NCBI RefSeq assembly: GCF_010645075.1
Contig: NZ_JAADZV010000001.1
Span: 806,001-870,000 of the forward strand
Source of the DNA: Flavobacterium limi
Lineage (GTDB): Bacteria; Bacteroidota; Bacteroidia; Flavobacteriales; Flavobacteriaceae
DNA: 64,000 bases
Direction: 5' to 3'
Below are positions 18,713 to 27,558 of this stretch, piece after piece; the stretch's first letter is position 1, and each line of letters opens with the position of its first letter. The translations under genes were made by a program, and so were the position numbers. The notes under the pieces were generated by a model. That model was not told the DNA's origin, ran no database searches, and saw only the letters and a list, made by a program, of their open reading frames with translations.

Positions 18713-18743
18713 TTGTTTTTTTAAAAAATAATAAATACGTTTA
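18713..18743 (+). promoter_or_regulatory. Putative promoter of the gldKLMN operon
   Basis: TTG at 18713-18715 and TACGTTTA at 18736-18743 with a 20-base spacer. The -7 box differs from TAnnTTTG only in its last base. It lies 35 bases before the gldK ATG. Confidence 0.5.
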
Positions 18744-18778
18744 CGACTTATAATAATGAATAGAAATCCCAAATTTAT

Positions 18779-20176
18779 ATGAAGAAGTTTATTGCATTTG
18801 CGACAATGTTAACACTAGTAATTAGCTGTGGTAAATCCGGTGATAAAGGCGAGTTAGTTGGTGTGCAAGGAGGAAAATGGCATCCTGAAAAGCCTTATGG
18901 AATGACTTTGATTCCAGGCGGATCTTTTATCATGGGTAAATCCGATGGTGATTTAGCCGCAGTAGAAGATGCTCCTACTAAAACTGTAACTGTTCGTTCT
19001 TTCTATATGGATGAAACAGAAATTACAAATTCTGAATATCGTCAGTTTGTAGAATGGGTAAAAGATTCTACAATGAGAGTTCGTTTAGCTATTTTGGCCG
19101 ATGAGACTGGTCAGAAATCAACGGGTGGGACTGGAAAAGGTAAAAATGCCGGTAGTATTGCTGATTATGCATTTAATGATTCAGAGCCTGAAAAAATGAC
19201 GGCTTATGATAAATATATGTATGATAATTACTATAGTGTAGGAACAAAAGATGATCCTTATGCTGGAAGAAAATTAAATAAAAAAGTTAAGTTAATAAAA
19301 GATACAAAAGCTTATCCAGATGAGTATTATACTGAAGTAATGGATTCTATGTATTTGCCAATTGAAGAATCATATAATGGTTTAAGAACAATTGATGTGA
19401 ATAAACTGAAATTTCGTTATTCATGGATGGATATTCAAGCTGCTGCTAAAGCCAAAGTTGGTAAAAGAAAAGATTTTGTAAAAACAGAAGAAGTGCCAAT
19501 TTATCCTGATACAGCTGTTTGGATTAAGGATTTTGCTTATTCATATAATGAACCTATGCATAATGATTATTTTTGGCATAAGGCATACGGAGATTATCCT
19601 GTAGTGGGAGTGACTTGGAAACAAGCAAAAGCTTTTTGCGCATGGAGAACTTTGAATAAAAACAGTTATATCAAATCAAAGAAAAAAGGACGTGACTTAG
19701 TTAATGCTTTCAGGCTGCCAACAGAAGCAGAATGGGAATATGCCGCAAGAGGAGGTCTGGAATCTGCAACTTATCCTTGGGGAGGTCCTTATACTAAGAG
19801 TGACAGAGGTTGTTTTATGGCTAATTTTAAGCCAAGCAGAGGAGATTATGCGGCAGATGAAGCTCTTTATACTGTTGAAGCGAAATCATATGAAATGAAT
19901 GGTTATGGTTTGTATAATATGGCAGGAAACGTTTCAGAGTGGACAGATTCTGCTTATAATCCAAATGCATACGAATATGTTTCTACCATGAATCCAAATG
20001 TGATTGATGGAAACAATCAAAGAAAAGTTGTTCGTGGAGGTTCTTGGAAAGATGTAGCATACTTTTTGCAAGTAGGAACACGTGACCATGAATATGCAGA
20101 TTCAGCAAGAAGTTACATAGGATTCAGAACCGTACAGGATTATATGGGAACTCAGGCAACCGGAAGTAAAAAGTAA
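18779..20176 (+). CDS. gldK: Gliding motility / T9SS lipoprotein GldK
   Basis: A 465-residue outer-membrane lipoprotein. The signal peptide ends in LTLVISC with Cys17 as the lipidated residue. The rest is an FGE-sulfatase (SUMF1) fold, with GMTLIPGGSFIMGKSDGD near the start, RLPTEAEWEYAARGG, MAGNVSEWTDSAYNPNA and VVRGGSWKD towards the end. With GldN, GldK forms the periplasmic ring attached to the outer membrane in the type IX secretion system. First gene of gldKLMN; the length equals that of the known flavobacterial proteins. Confidence 0.97.
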   Translation: MKKFIAFATMLTLVISCGKSGDKGELVGVQGGKWHPEKPYGMTLIPGGSFIMGKSDGDLAAVEDAPTKTVTVRSFYMDETEITNSEYRQFVEWVKDSTMRVRLAILADETGQKSTGGTGKGKNAGSIADYAFNDSEPEKMTAYDKYMYDNYYSVGTKDDPYAGRKLNKKVKLIKDTKAYPDEYYTEVMDSMYLPIEESYNGLRTIDVNKLKFRYSWMDIQAAAKAKVGKRKDFVKTEEVPIYPDTAVWIKDFAYSYNEPMHNDYFWHKAYGDYPVVGVTWKQAKAFCAWRTLNKNSYIKSKKKGRDLVNAFRLPTEAEWEYAARGGLESATYPWGGPYTKSDRGCFMANFKPSRGDYAADEALYTVEAKSYEMNGYGLYNMAGNVSEWTDSAYNPNAYEYVSTMNPNVIDGNNQRKVVRGGSWKDVAYFLQVGTRDHEYADSARSYIGFRTVQDYMGTQATGSKK

Positions 20177-20235
20177 ATTAAATTCAATTATAACACCAAA
20201 TCTATTTCAATTAAAACCTAAAAAAGAGTATTATT

Positions 20236-20883
20236 ATGGCATTATTAAGTAAAAAAGCAATGAATTTCGCTTATGGTATGGGAGCGGCAGTAGTAATTAT
20301 TGGAGCATTATTCAAAATTACTCACTTTGAGATTGGACCTTTAACTGGTACACTGATGCTTTCAATCGGATTAGTTACTGAAGCGTTAATTTTTGCATTA
20401 TCAGCTTTCGAACCTGTAGAAGATGAATTAGACTGGACACTTGTGTATCCTGAATTAGCAAATGGACAGCCAAAAAAGAAAGCAGATAAAGTTGAAACTC
20501 CAACTGATGCTCAGGGATTGTTGTCTCAAAAATTAGATGCAATGCTTAAGGAAGCTAAAATTGACGGTGAATTAATGTCAAGCTTAGGAAACAGTATTAA
20601 AAACTTTGAAGGAGCTGCAAAAGCAATTTCTCCAACTGTGGATTCTATTGCAGGACAAAAGAAATATGCTGAAGAATTGTCTATGGCTGCTGCACAAATG
20701 GAATCATTAAATAGCTTATATAAAGTACAATTAGAAAGTGCTTCAAGAAACGCACAGGCTAACAGTGAAATCGCTGAGAATGCATCTAAATTAAAAGAGC
20801 AAATGCAATCTATGACTGCTAATATTGCTTCTTTAAACAATGTGTATGGTGGTATGCTTTCTGCAATGAGTAACAAAGGATAA
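20236..20883 (+). CDS. gldL: Gliding motility / T9SS motor protein GldL
   Basis: A 215-residue inner-membrane protein. Two transmembrane helices (about 10-31 and 36-58) are followed by a long cytosolic domain with heptad-like helices. The membrane residues linked to proton flow in GldLM motors are present: Y13, K27, H30, E49 (in GLVTEALIF) and E59 (in SAFEPVEDELDW); their role is known from published Flavobacterium johnsoniae work, recalled here. GldL and GldM form the motor that converts proton-motive force into secretion and gliding. It is 59 bases after gldK and 50 before gldM. Confidence 0.97.
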   Translation: MALLSKKAMNFAYGMGAAVVIIGALFKITHFEIGPLTGTLMLSIGLVTEALIFALSAFEPVEDELDWTLVYPELANGQPKKKADKVETPTDAQGLLSQKLDAMLKEAKIDGELMSSLGNSIKNFEGAAKAISPTVDSIAGQKKYAEELSMAAAQMESLNSLYKVQLESASRNAQANSEIAENASKLKEQMQSMTANIASLNNVYGGMLSAMSNKG

Positions 20884-20933
20884 TTAGTTTTTAACTATAT
20901 ATTAAATTATTAATAAGAACTAATTAGAAAAAA

Positions 20934-22472
20934 ATGGCAGGAGGAAAATTAACCCCTAGACAGAAGATGATTAACCTGATGTACCTGGTTTTCATCGCAA
21001 TGTTGGCAATGAACATGTCCAAAGAAGTTTTATCTGCTTTTGGATTAATGAATGAAAAATTTGAAAGCGCAAATACATCTTCAGAGCAGTCAAATGCTGG
21101 ATTGTTAAGTGCTTTAGATCAAAAAGCTGCAGAAGCTAAAGGAGAATTTGCTGCTGCTGCGGTTACTGCTCATAAAGTTGAAGCGGCTTCAAAGGAATTT
21201 TATGCATACATCGGTAGTTTAAAAGGTGATGTTTTAAAAGGCTTTGAAACAGATAAAGAAACAGGGAAATTGCCGTATGAGGCAATGGACAAAGGTGACA
21301 ATATCGATAATTGGTTTACAGGAGAAGGATATACTGCAAAAGGAAATGAAATAATTTCTAAAATTGAAAAGTATAAAGCTGATATGAAAGCCGCATTGGC
21401 AGATAAAAAATATGCTGCTATTGTTGCAGAAATTGAAAAGAAATTTGATGTTTCTGATGTTGCTAATAAAGAAGGTTTGAAAGATAAATATTTATCTTAC
21501 CACTTTAAGGGCTTTCCTGCAGTAGCTTCATTGGCTAAGCTTTCAGCTTGGCAAAATGATGTTCAGAAAGCAGAAACTGATGTTTATAACTATGCTTTAG
21601 GAAAAGCTGCTGTTGCCACAGCTTCTTATAGTAATTATCAGGCAATTGTTGTTTTGGATAAAAACGCTTATTTCCAAGGTGAAAAAGTAACTGGTAAAGT
21701 AGTTTTAGGTCGTTATGACGAAAATACTAAGCCAACTTCATTCCAAGGTCCTGGGCAAATTGTAAACGGACAAGCTGTTATCTCATTAACTGCTGGTGGT
21801 GTTGGAGAACAAGATATTAATGGTCAATTTACATTCTTAGAGGATGGAAAAAATATTCCACTTAAATTTTCTGGGAAGTATGTTGTAGTCCCAAGACCAA
21901 ACTCTGCTACAATCTCTGCAGATAAGATGAATGTAGTTTACAGAGGTGTTGTTAACCCAATTTCAGTTTCATTTGCTGGGGTTGATGCTAATAAAATTGT
22001 AGCAAGCGCACCTGGATTAAATTCTGCTGGTAAACCAGGTAAATATAACATGAGTCCAGGTTCTGGTACAGAAACTACTATTTCTGTTACAGGTACTTTG
22101 CCAAATGGAGATAAAGTTACAGATAAGAAGACATTCAGAATTAAAGGTATTCCTGGTCCAACAGGTACAATTAGAGGTGAGATGGGAGTTGTTAAAGGGC
22201 CTAAATCAAACTTAGAAATTGCTACAATTGGAGCTAAATTACTTGATTTCGATTTTGAAGTTGGTTTAGATGTTGTTGGATTTAATTTAAAAATTGCAGG
22301 ACAGCCTACAGTTGTTGTAAATGGTAACAGATTAAATGCACAATGTAAATCAGTACTTTCTAAGGCAGGTAGAGGAGATCAGGTTACTATTTCTGAAATT
22401 AAAACAAAACTTGTTGGAGCTGGAAGTTATTTATTGCCAAGAACTGCTCCGGTAATTTACGAAATACAATAA
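20934..22472 (+). CDS. gldM: Gliding motility / T9SS motor protein GldM
   Basis: A 512-residue protein with one N-terminal transmembrane helix (about 13-35, LTPRQKMINLMYLVFIAMLA) and a large periplasmic part. The periplasmic part starts helical (about 40-220) and continues as beta-rich domains (NAYFQGEKVTGKVVLGRYD and further strands). It ends PRTAPVIYEIQ. GldM spans the periplasm and links the GldL ring to the GldK/GldN ring at the outer membrane. The length and the MNMSKEVLSAFGLMNEKF segment match known flavobacterial GldM. Confidence 0.97.
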   Translation: MAGGKLTPRQKMINLMYLVFIAMLAMNMSKEVLSAFGLMNEKFESANTSSEQSNAGLLSALDQKAAEAKGEFAAAAVTAHKVEAASKEFYAYIGSLKGDVLKGFETDKETGKLPYEAMDKGDNIDNWFTGEGYTAKGNEIISKIEKYKADMKAALADKKYAAIVAEIEKKFDVSDVANKEGLKDKYLSYHFKGFPAVASLAKLSAWQNDVQKAETDVYNYALGKAAVATASYSNYQAIVVLDKNAYFQGEKVTGKVVLGRYDENTKPTSFQGPGQIVNGQAVISLTAGGVGEQDINGQFTFLEDGKNIPLKFSGKYVVVPRPNSATISADKMNVVYRGVVNPISVSFAGVDANKIVASAPGLNSAGKPGKYNMSPGSGTETTISVTGTLPNGDKVTDKKTFRIKGIPGPTGTIRGEMGVVKGPKSNLEIATIGAKLLDFDFEVGLDVVGFNLKIAGQPTVVVNGNRLNAQCKSVLSKAGRGDQVTISEIKTKLVGAGSYLLPRTAPVIYEIQ

Positions 22473-22513
22473 TAAAGTAGGTAAAACTACGTTCAATATC
22501 TTATAATGATATC

Positions 22514-23506
22514 ATGATGAAAGTAAGAAATTTTTTAATAGCTGTTGTTTCTATCGCTGGAAGTTATACTTCTAATGCACAATCTAACTTGCTTAATGCG
22601 AAGACACCTGATCAGATAGGACTTAAAACTCCTGCGCAGCTTATCTCAGACAATGATAAGCCTTTGGCTTATGGCTATGTTGATGATAGAGATGTATTAA
22701 TGGGGAAAACTACTTGGGAAATTATTGATTTGAATGAAAAAATCAATTTCCCATTATATTTTCCTGTAGATACGGCTAATATTGGAGCTGACAGACGTTC
22801 TCTTTATGACGTTTTGACGAAAGCTATGAAAAACGGCAAGATAACGGAAGTTTATGCTGATAGTTATTTTAATACAAAAAAATCTTTGAAAGACATCGAA
22901 GGATCATTGTCGCGTATTGATACAACCGATGCTGGTAGAGAACTGATTAACCAATATCCTGATGATTACAAATCTCGTATTGTTAAGAAAAAGGTAGTTA
23001 CTGGTACTGGTAAAAAGAAAGTAGTTACTTATGTTGATGAAGTGGTTGGTCCTACGAGAACAGTTCCTTCAGAATATATTTTGAAACAAGATCTTACAGC
23101 AGCTGATGTTTCTCAGTATAAAATAAAAGGTTATTGGTATTTTGATAAACGTCAAAGTGAACTGAAATATCGTTTACTTGGAATTTGTCCGGTAACTCCT
23201 GATGTTTATACTATGAACAGTGATGAAAAGGATTATATTGAATTATTTTGGATTTTCTATCCTAACTCAAGAACAGCATTGCATGAAGCAAAAGCTTTCA
23301 ACGACAGTAATTCAGCACTTCCAATTTCATTTGATCAAATCTTAAATTCAAGACGTTTTAATGCTGTAGTGTATAAAGAAGAGAATATGTACGGAGATCG
23401 TGAGATCAAAGAATATATGAAAGACAACGCACAAAACCAATTATTAGAATCTGAAAGAGTTAAAGAAAAGATTCGTAATTTTGAACAGGATATGTGGAAC
23501 TACTAA
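22514..23506 (+). CDS. gldN: Gliding motility / T9SS ring protein GldN
   Basis: A 330-residue exported protein. The signal peptide (MMKVRNFLIAVVSIAG to about SNAQ) leads into a mature domain with DVLMGKTTWEIIDLNEKIN, typical of GldN/PorN. It forms the ring with GldK in the periplasm under the outer membrane. Fourth and last gene of the operon: a strong terminator follows 21 bases after the stop, so a gldO paralogue (found next to gldN in F. johnsoniae) is absent here. Confidence 0.96.
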   Translation: MMKVRNFLIAVVSIAGSYTSNAQSNLLNAKTPDQIGLKTPAQLISDNDKPLAYGYVDDRDVLMGKTTWEIIDLNEKINFPLYFPVDTANIGADRRSLYDVLTKAMKNGKITEVYADSYFNTKKSLKDIEGSLSRIDTTDAGRELINQYPDDYKSRIVKKKVVTGTGKKKVVTYVDEVVGPTRTVPSEYILKQDLTAADVSQYKIKGYWYFDKRQSELKYRLLGICPVTPDVYTMNSDEKDYIELFWIFYPNSRTALHEAKAFNDSNSALPISFDQILNSRRFNAVVYKEENMYGDREIKEYMKDNAQNQLLESERVKEKIRNFEQDMWNY

Positions 23507-23527
23507 GTGTCAACATTATATTATAAG

Positions 23528-23563
23528 AAAAACTCTTGCTACCTTTGTAGCAAGAGTTTTTTA
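23528..23563 (+). terminator. Rho-independent terminator of gldKLMN
   Basis: A 15-bp perfect stem (AAAAACTCTTGCTAC at 23528-23542 with GTAGCAAGAGTTTTT at 23547-23561), a 4-base loop and a T run. It closes the gliding operon. Confidence 0.92.
23540..23547 (+). promoter_or_regulatory. -7 element (TACCTTTG) inside the terminator loop
   Basis: The loop and adjoining stem bases of the gldN terminator spell TACCTTTG, an exact TAnnTTTG match, 29 bases before the ATG at 23577. No TTG lies at -33. It may be the promoter of the next gene or coincidence. Confidence 0.3.
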
Positions 23564-23576
23564 TTTTATATCTCAT

Positions 23577-24656
23577 ATGTTAATGCTTGATTATTTAATT
23601 GTCGGATGTGGACTTGCCGGAATTTCTTTTGCTGAAGTTGCGCTTAAAAACAATAAAACCATTTTATTTATTGATGATAAATCACAAAATTCATCAAAGG
23701 TTGCCGGAGGCTTGTATAATCCTGTAATTTTGAAACGTTTTAGTGAAGTCTGGAATGCAAAAGAGCAATTGATTCTAATGAATGTGTTTTATGATCAGGT
23801 GGAAAATAAATTAAATGAGAAATTCAATTTTAAAATGCCTGTTTTAAGAAAGTTTTTTTCTATTGAAGAGCAGAATAACTGGTTTGCTGCTTCTGATAAA
23901 GTAAATTTAGCTCCTTTTTTATCTACAGATCTAATATTTAAAAAGTTTGCTGGTATTGATTCTCCCTATGATTATGGTGAAGTTTTGCACACAGGTTATG
24001 TTGATACGGCTTTGTTATTAGTCAAATATAAAGAATATCTGCATCAAAATAATTTGCTACGTGAAGAGTCTTTTGAGAACGATTGTATTAAGTTTTTAGA
24101 TTTTGGGATTCAATATAAAGATATTAAAGCCAGACACATCATTTTTGCGGAAGGCTTTGGATTACATAACAATCCTTTTTTTAATTATCTTCCTCTTGAT
24201 GGTACAAAAGGGGAGTTGTTTATAATTAGAGCACCAAATTTGAGTCTCGATGTAATCGTAAATACAAGTGTTTTTATTTTGCCATTAGGAGACAATTTGT
24301 TCAAAGTTGGAGCAACTTACAGCTGGCATGATAAAACTTCTGGGCCTACGGAGGAGGGGAAACAGGAACTTTTAGAGCGTATCAAAGAGATTATTACCTG
24401 TGATTTTGAAATCATAGAACATTTTGGAGGTGTACGTCCTACAGTTGCGGACAGAAGACCTCTCATTGGAACGCATGAGGTGCATAAATCTCTTCATATC
24501 CTTAATGGATTAGGAACAAGAGGAGTAATGCTCGGTCCTGCTCTTGCTCAAAACTTATTTAATCATATCGAAAATGGTCACCCAATCGATCGTGAAGCTG
24601 ATATTAAAAGATTCCATAAGAGATATTTAAAGTCTCTTATTTCTGGTCGGTCTTAG
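23577..24656 (+). CDS. FAD-dependent oxidoreductase (DAO family)
   Basis: A 359-residue flavoprotein of the D-amino-acid-oxidase (DAO) fold. The N-terminal Rossmann motif is VGCGLAGISFAEVAL, followed by an acidic residue at the end of strand two (ILFIDDK). C-terminal DAO features are VRPTVADRRPLIG and NGLGTRGVMLGPALAQNL. Members oxidise amines or amino acids, and the substrate here is unknown. The frame is open upstream into gldN (23481), but that extension runs through the gldN terminator, so I chose the ATG at 23577 (23583 also possible). Its 3' end overlaps the convergent DUF983 gene by 20 bases. Confidence 0.88.
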   Translation: MLMLDYLIVGCGLAGISFAEVALKNNKTILFIDDKSQNSSKVAGGLYNPVILKRFSEVWNAKEQLILMNVFYDQVENKLNEKFNFKMPVLRKFFSIEEQNNWFAASDKVNLAPFLSTDLIFKKFAGIDSPYDYGEVLHTGYVDTALLLVKYKEYLHQNNLLREESFENDCIKFLDFGIQYKDIKARHIIFAEGFGLHNNPFFNYLPLDGTKGELFIIRAPNLSLDVIVNTSVFILPLGDNLFKVGATYSWHDKTSGPTEEGKQELLERIKEIITCDFEIIEHFGGVRPTVADRRPLIGTHEVHKSLHILNGLGTRGVMLGPALAQNLFNHIENGHPIDREADIKRFHKRYLKSLISGRS

Positions 24657-25020
24657 GATTGTACGAAACGAACATATTAATATATAAATTTCTGGCGAGT
24701 CTTAAAACAAAAGGGAATAAAACAATTAAAGTTATAATAATCGCTAAAAAAGACTGCTCAATAGTTGTTTCGAAAAAAACAAATGAAACAATAAACGCTG
24801 CAATTCCAATACCTACATTTAATCCATAACTTACATACATTGCGCCGTAAAAAAAAGAGGGCTCCAGATGGTATTTTAGTCCGCAATGACTGCAATTTTC
24901 ATTCATTTTTAGAACTTTAGAAAGATGAAGTGGGTTTTTGTCTAGATACATACTTTCATTTTGACACCTTGGACAGCTTCCTGTTAAAATACTATTTATT
25001 TTGGATCCTTTTTTAATCAT
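24637..25020 (-). CDS. DUF983 family protein (zinc-ribbon membrane protein)
   Basis: A 127-residue protein with an N-terminal zinc ribbon (TGSCPRCQNESMY, then NCSHCGLKYHLEPS) and two transmembrane segments (about 45-65 and 72-92 of the mature frame) including FFYGAMYVSYGLNVGIG. This is the DUF983 pattern; the function of the family is unknown. The frame allows an ATG at 25050, but the ATG at 25020 (MIKKGSKINSILTG) gives the usual N-terminus. It is convergent with the FAD oxidoreductase and overlaps its 3' end by 20 bases, with no room for a separate terminator. Confidence 0.82.
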   Translation of the reverse strand: MIKKGSKINSILTGSCPRCQNESMYLDKNPLHLSKVLKMNENCSHCGLKYHLEPSFFYGAMYVSYGLNVGIGIAAFIVSFVFFETTIEQSFLAIIITLIVLFPFVLRLARNLYINMFVSYNPKTDQK

Positions 25021-25338
25021 TGTATGAACTTTATATTTTTTAAACTGCATATAATCATATGCTATTTATAATTGTGCGGTTATTAAAAATGATGGGATGT
25101 AAAGATAAGATATTGATTTAGTTTCTCAGACTATTTGTATTAACTCTTCAAAAATTGTTGTTTTTAATGTATTATTTTGTTAAAGACAGATTTTTTATAA
25201 TATACAAAAAGCTTTTTAAATTAGTAGGATATTTTTTTATTTTGTTGATAAATATTTAGCTTTTAACAGAGTCGCCGTTTTTAAATAATTTGCTTTTTCG
25301 TATCATTGTATAGTTTAAAAATCTAATTGGATATTGTA
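25021..25338. other. Intergenic region upstream of the Ter cluster
   Basis: 318 bases of AT-rich DNA between the DUF983 start and the first terD-type gene, transcribed divergently. The only signal I can point to is a possible promoter at 25290-25318. No ORF, hairpin or repeat stands out. Confidence 0.5.
25290..25318 (+). promoter_or_regulatory. Possible promoter of the Ter cluster
   Basis: TTG at 25290-25292 and TAGTTTAA at 25311-25318 with an 18-base spacer. The -7 box has TA and TT in the right places but differs from TAnnTTTG in the last two bases. It lies 20 bases before the first ATG. Confidence 0.35.
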
Positions 25339-25914
25339 ATGGCAATAAATTTACAAAAAGGTCAGAAAATTGATATTGGTTTATCGAAGATTACAGTTGG
25401 GTTAGGATGGGATCCAAATGAGGGTACCGGACATGAGTTTGATTTAGATGCTTCAGCAATCATGATAAATTCAAACAGAAAACTTTTAGGGGAAAATTAT
25501 TTTGTTTTCTATAATAACCTTTCTTCTCCTGATGGTGCATTAGAGCATACAGGGGATGATCCAACGGGAGGTAATAGTGACGGAGATGATGATGAAGCAA
25601 TAAAAGTAGATCTTAGTAAAATTGAAAATGCTGTAGAAGAAATTCTTTTTGTAGTTACAATTGAAGATTTTGAGAGGAGAAAACAAAACTTCGGACAAGT
25701 TAGAAATTCATATATAAGAATTGTCGATGATGCCAACGGTCAGGAAATTGCGAAATATGAATTAGATGAAGACTTTTCTATTGAAACCGGCGTAGAGTTT
25801 GGAAGGTTATATAAACGCAATGGTAATTGGAGATTTGAAGCATCTGGGATTGGTTACCGAGCAGATTTAGGTTTCTTTCTGGAAAAGTATTATTCTGGAG
25901 AAATAATTAAATAA
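25339..25914 (+). CDS. TerD-domain protein 1
   Basis: A 191-residue TerD-fold protein, a calcium-binding cytosolic domain linked to tellurite and other chemical stress. It starts MAINLQKGQKIDIGLSKI and has VGLGWDPNEG, FDLDASAIM, the acidic calcium-site region GDDPTGGNSDGDDDEA, and the C-terminal signature KQNFGQVRNSYIRIVDD, EDFSIETGVEFGRLYKRN. The frame opens at a TTG at 25327, but the ATG at 25339 aligns with its paralogues. It is the first gene of the 14-kb Ter block and is separated from the next gene by 166 bases, longer than any other gap in the block. Confidence 0.95.
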   Translation: MAINLQKGQKIDIGLSKITVGLGWDPNEGTGHEFDLDASAIMINSNRKLLGENYFVFYNNLSSPDGALEHTGDDPTGGNSDGDDDEAIKVDLSKIENAVEEILFVVTIEDFERRKQNFGQVRNSYIRIVDDANGQEIAKYELDEDFSIETGVEFGRLYKRNGNWRFEASGIGYRADLGFFLEKYYSGEIIK

Positions 25915-26080
25915 GATTAGCTTTAGAATAGTTTACTCATTTAACATATTCATAATTTTATTTATTTCCTGGGAAAAAACATAAAATTTAATATTGTTAA
26001 ACTGCTTTAGTGAATCATTTTTGAGTTTTCAGCTTGATTGATGTACTCTGAAATAATATTACCGACTAAAATAAATACTA

Positions 26081-26746
26081 TTGAAAATAAATTATGAAAA
26101 TTACAGCCATCTTTCTTTTGACCTGTGGCTTACATTAATAAAATCGAATCCTGAATTTAAACAAAAAAGAAATTTATTGTTTAGGGATTTTTTTGAAATT
26201 GATCAATCAATTGAAAAAGTAAATGAAGTTGTAAGGTATTATGACGTTCTGTGCAATAATATTAACGAAAACACAGGGTTAAATATAGAAACATACGAAA
26301 TATATTATTTAATTTTAGGAGCTTTAAATGTAGATCTTAGAAGATATGGAACAGATAAGCTATCTCAGTTTTACAATCATACTGAGGAATTGTTTTTAGA
26401 ATATAAACCAGTTTTAATTTTTACTGATATTCAAAAAATGTTTGATGATATTACTAATCAAGGTAAAACAATCAGCGTTTTAAGTAATACAGGTTTCATT
26501 AAAGGGTTTACATTACAAAAGCTATTAAAATATTACGGTTTGATTGATTATTTTAAGTTTCAGATTTACTCTGATGAAGTTGGATTTTCTAAACCAAATA
26601 CAGAGATTTATCAATTAGTATTTGATGAAATTAATAAATTTAAAAAAGTAGAGAAAAAAGATATTTTGCATATTGGCGATAATAGTATTGCCGATTACAA
26701 CGGAGCTTTGAAATTTGGTTTTAATGCTCATCTCTTAAAAATATAA
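26081..26746 (+). CDS. HAD-superfamily protein of the Ter cluster
   Basis: A 221-residue HAD-fold hydrolase. Motif I is SFDLWLTLI with nucleophile D14; the D+2 position is W16, so the usual acid/base Asp of HAD phosphatases is missing, as in dehalogenase-like members. Motif II is LSNTG (134-138), motif III K171 (SKPNTEIY) and motif IV GDNSIAD (199-205). The start is TTG at 26081: the in-frame codons upstream hit a stop, and a nearby ATG is in another frame. It ends 2 bases before the PRTase gene. HAD and PRTase proteins occur in published Ter operons, where a nucleotide-like metabolite has been proposed. Confidence 0.85.
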   Translation: MKINYENYSHLSFDLWLTLIKSNPEFKQKRNLLFRDFFEIDQSIEKVNEVVRYYDVLCNNINENTGLNIETYEIYYLILGALNVDLRRYGTDKLSQFYNHTEELFLEYKPVLIFTDIQKMFDDITNQGKTISVLSNTGFIKGFTLQKLLKYYGLIDYFKFQIYSDEVGFSKPNTEIYQLVFDEINKFKKVEKKDILHIGDNSIADYNGALKFGFNAHLLKI

Positions 26747-26748
26747 AA

Positions 26749-27555
26749 GTGAATAAAAGTTACAGTTTACATAAAATAACAGAAAAAGATAACTGCCCTT
26801 TTGAGGAACCAGAATATAGCAGGTTTAAATTTGGAGATAAATTCTACGCAGAAAAATTCGCGGAAGAGCTCTTTGACGGTTTTGTTAAGCAATTTAAAGA
26901 TATAATTTTATCTGAAAAAGAGATTGTAATCCTGCCGAGTCCTTACTTATCTATTCCAACAGCATCCAACTTTTTATGTTATTATTTTAAAAAAGAGCTT
27001 AACAGTTTCTTGTTTAAAAATGGTAAAAAAGCCTGTATTGAATCTAAAATTTACAGAAATCAGACCTATGTAACAGATTATGGAAATTTGGATTTTGAAC
27101 AGCGGGTTAAACTAATTTCGAATGACACCTATTATATAGACCGTAATTTTATCGAAGGTAAGCTTTGCATATTTGTGGATGATATTAAAATAACAGGGAG
27201 TCATGAACATACTGTAAATAAAATCCTGGATCAATATGATGTCAAAGGAGATTTTGTGTTCGTATATTTTGCAGAATTAGTAAACAAAGACATTCATCCG
27301 AAAATAGAAAATCACTATAATTATTTTGCTGTAAAAAATGTAGAAGATATCGTTTCTATAGTGAATAGCGAAGATTTTCAATACAATACACGAATCGTAA
27401 AATTTATTTTAAGCCTTGATGATAAACAATTTGCATTTTTGATATCTAATATTTCAAGAAAAAAAAGCAATGAACTATTTCATCTTGCAATAAGTAATAA
27501 TTACCATCAGATTTTAGAGTATAAAAAGAATATTAACGTAATAAAAATAGATTAG
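26749..27555 (+). CDS. Phosphoribosyltransferase-fold protein of the Ter cluster
   Basis: A 268-residue protein starting with GTG two bases after the HAD gene. The PRPP-binding motif is LCIFVDDIKITGSHEH, with V143-D144-D145 and T149-G150-S151, the recognisable 'VVDD..TTG' signature of type I PRTases. N-terminal strands (IVILPSPYLSIPTASNF) fit the core. Such PRTases are known partners of TerD and TelA genes. Whether it transfers a phosphoribosyl group or works in reverse is unknown. The tail (about 215-268) is charged and unassigned. Confidence 0.82.
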   Translation: MNKSYSLHKITEKDNCPFEEPEYSRFKFGDKFYAEKFAEELFDGFVKQFKDIILSEKEIVILPSPYLSIPTASNFLCYYFKKELNSFLFKNGKKACIESKIYRNQTYVTDYGNLDFEQRVKLISNDTYYIDRNFIEGKLCIFVDDIKITGSHEHTVNKILDQYDVKGDFVFVYFAELVNKDIHPKIENHYNYFAVKNVEDIVSIVNSEDFQYNTRIVKFILSLDDKQFAFLISNISRKKSNELFHLAISNNYHQILEYKKNINVIKID

Positions 27556-27558
27556 ACT

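Noticed and set aside
23481-23576. Upstream extension of the FAD oxidoreductase
   Set aside because: It crosses the gldN stop and the strong gldN terminator, and the extra residues do not match a normal N-terminus.
23507-23577. gldO next to gldN, as in F. johnsoniae
   Set aside because: A terminator and an unrelated gene follow gldN; no second GldN-like protein is present in the window.
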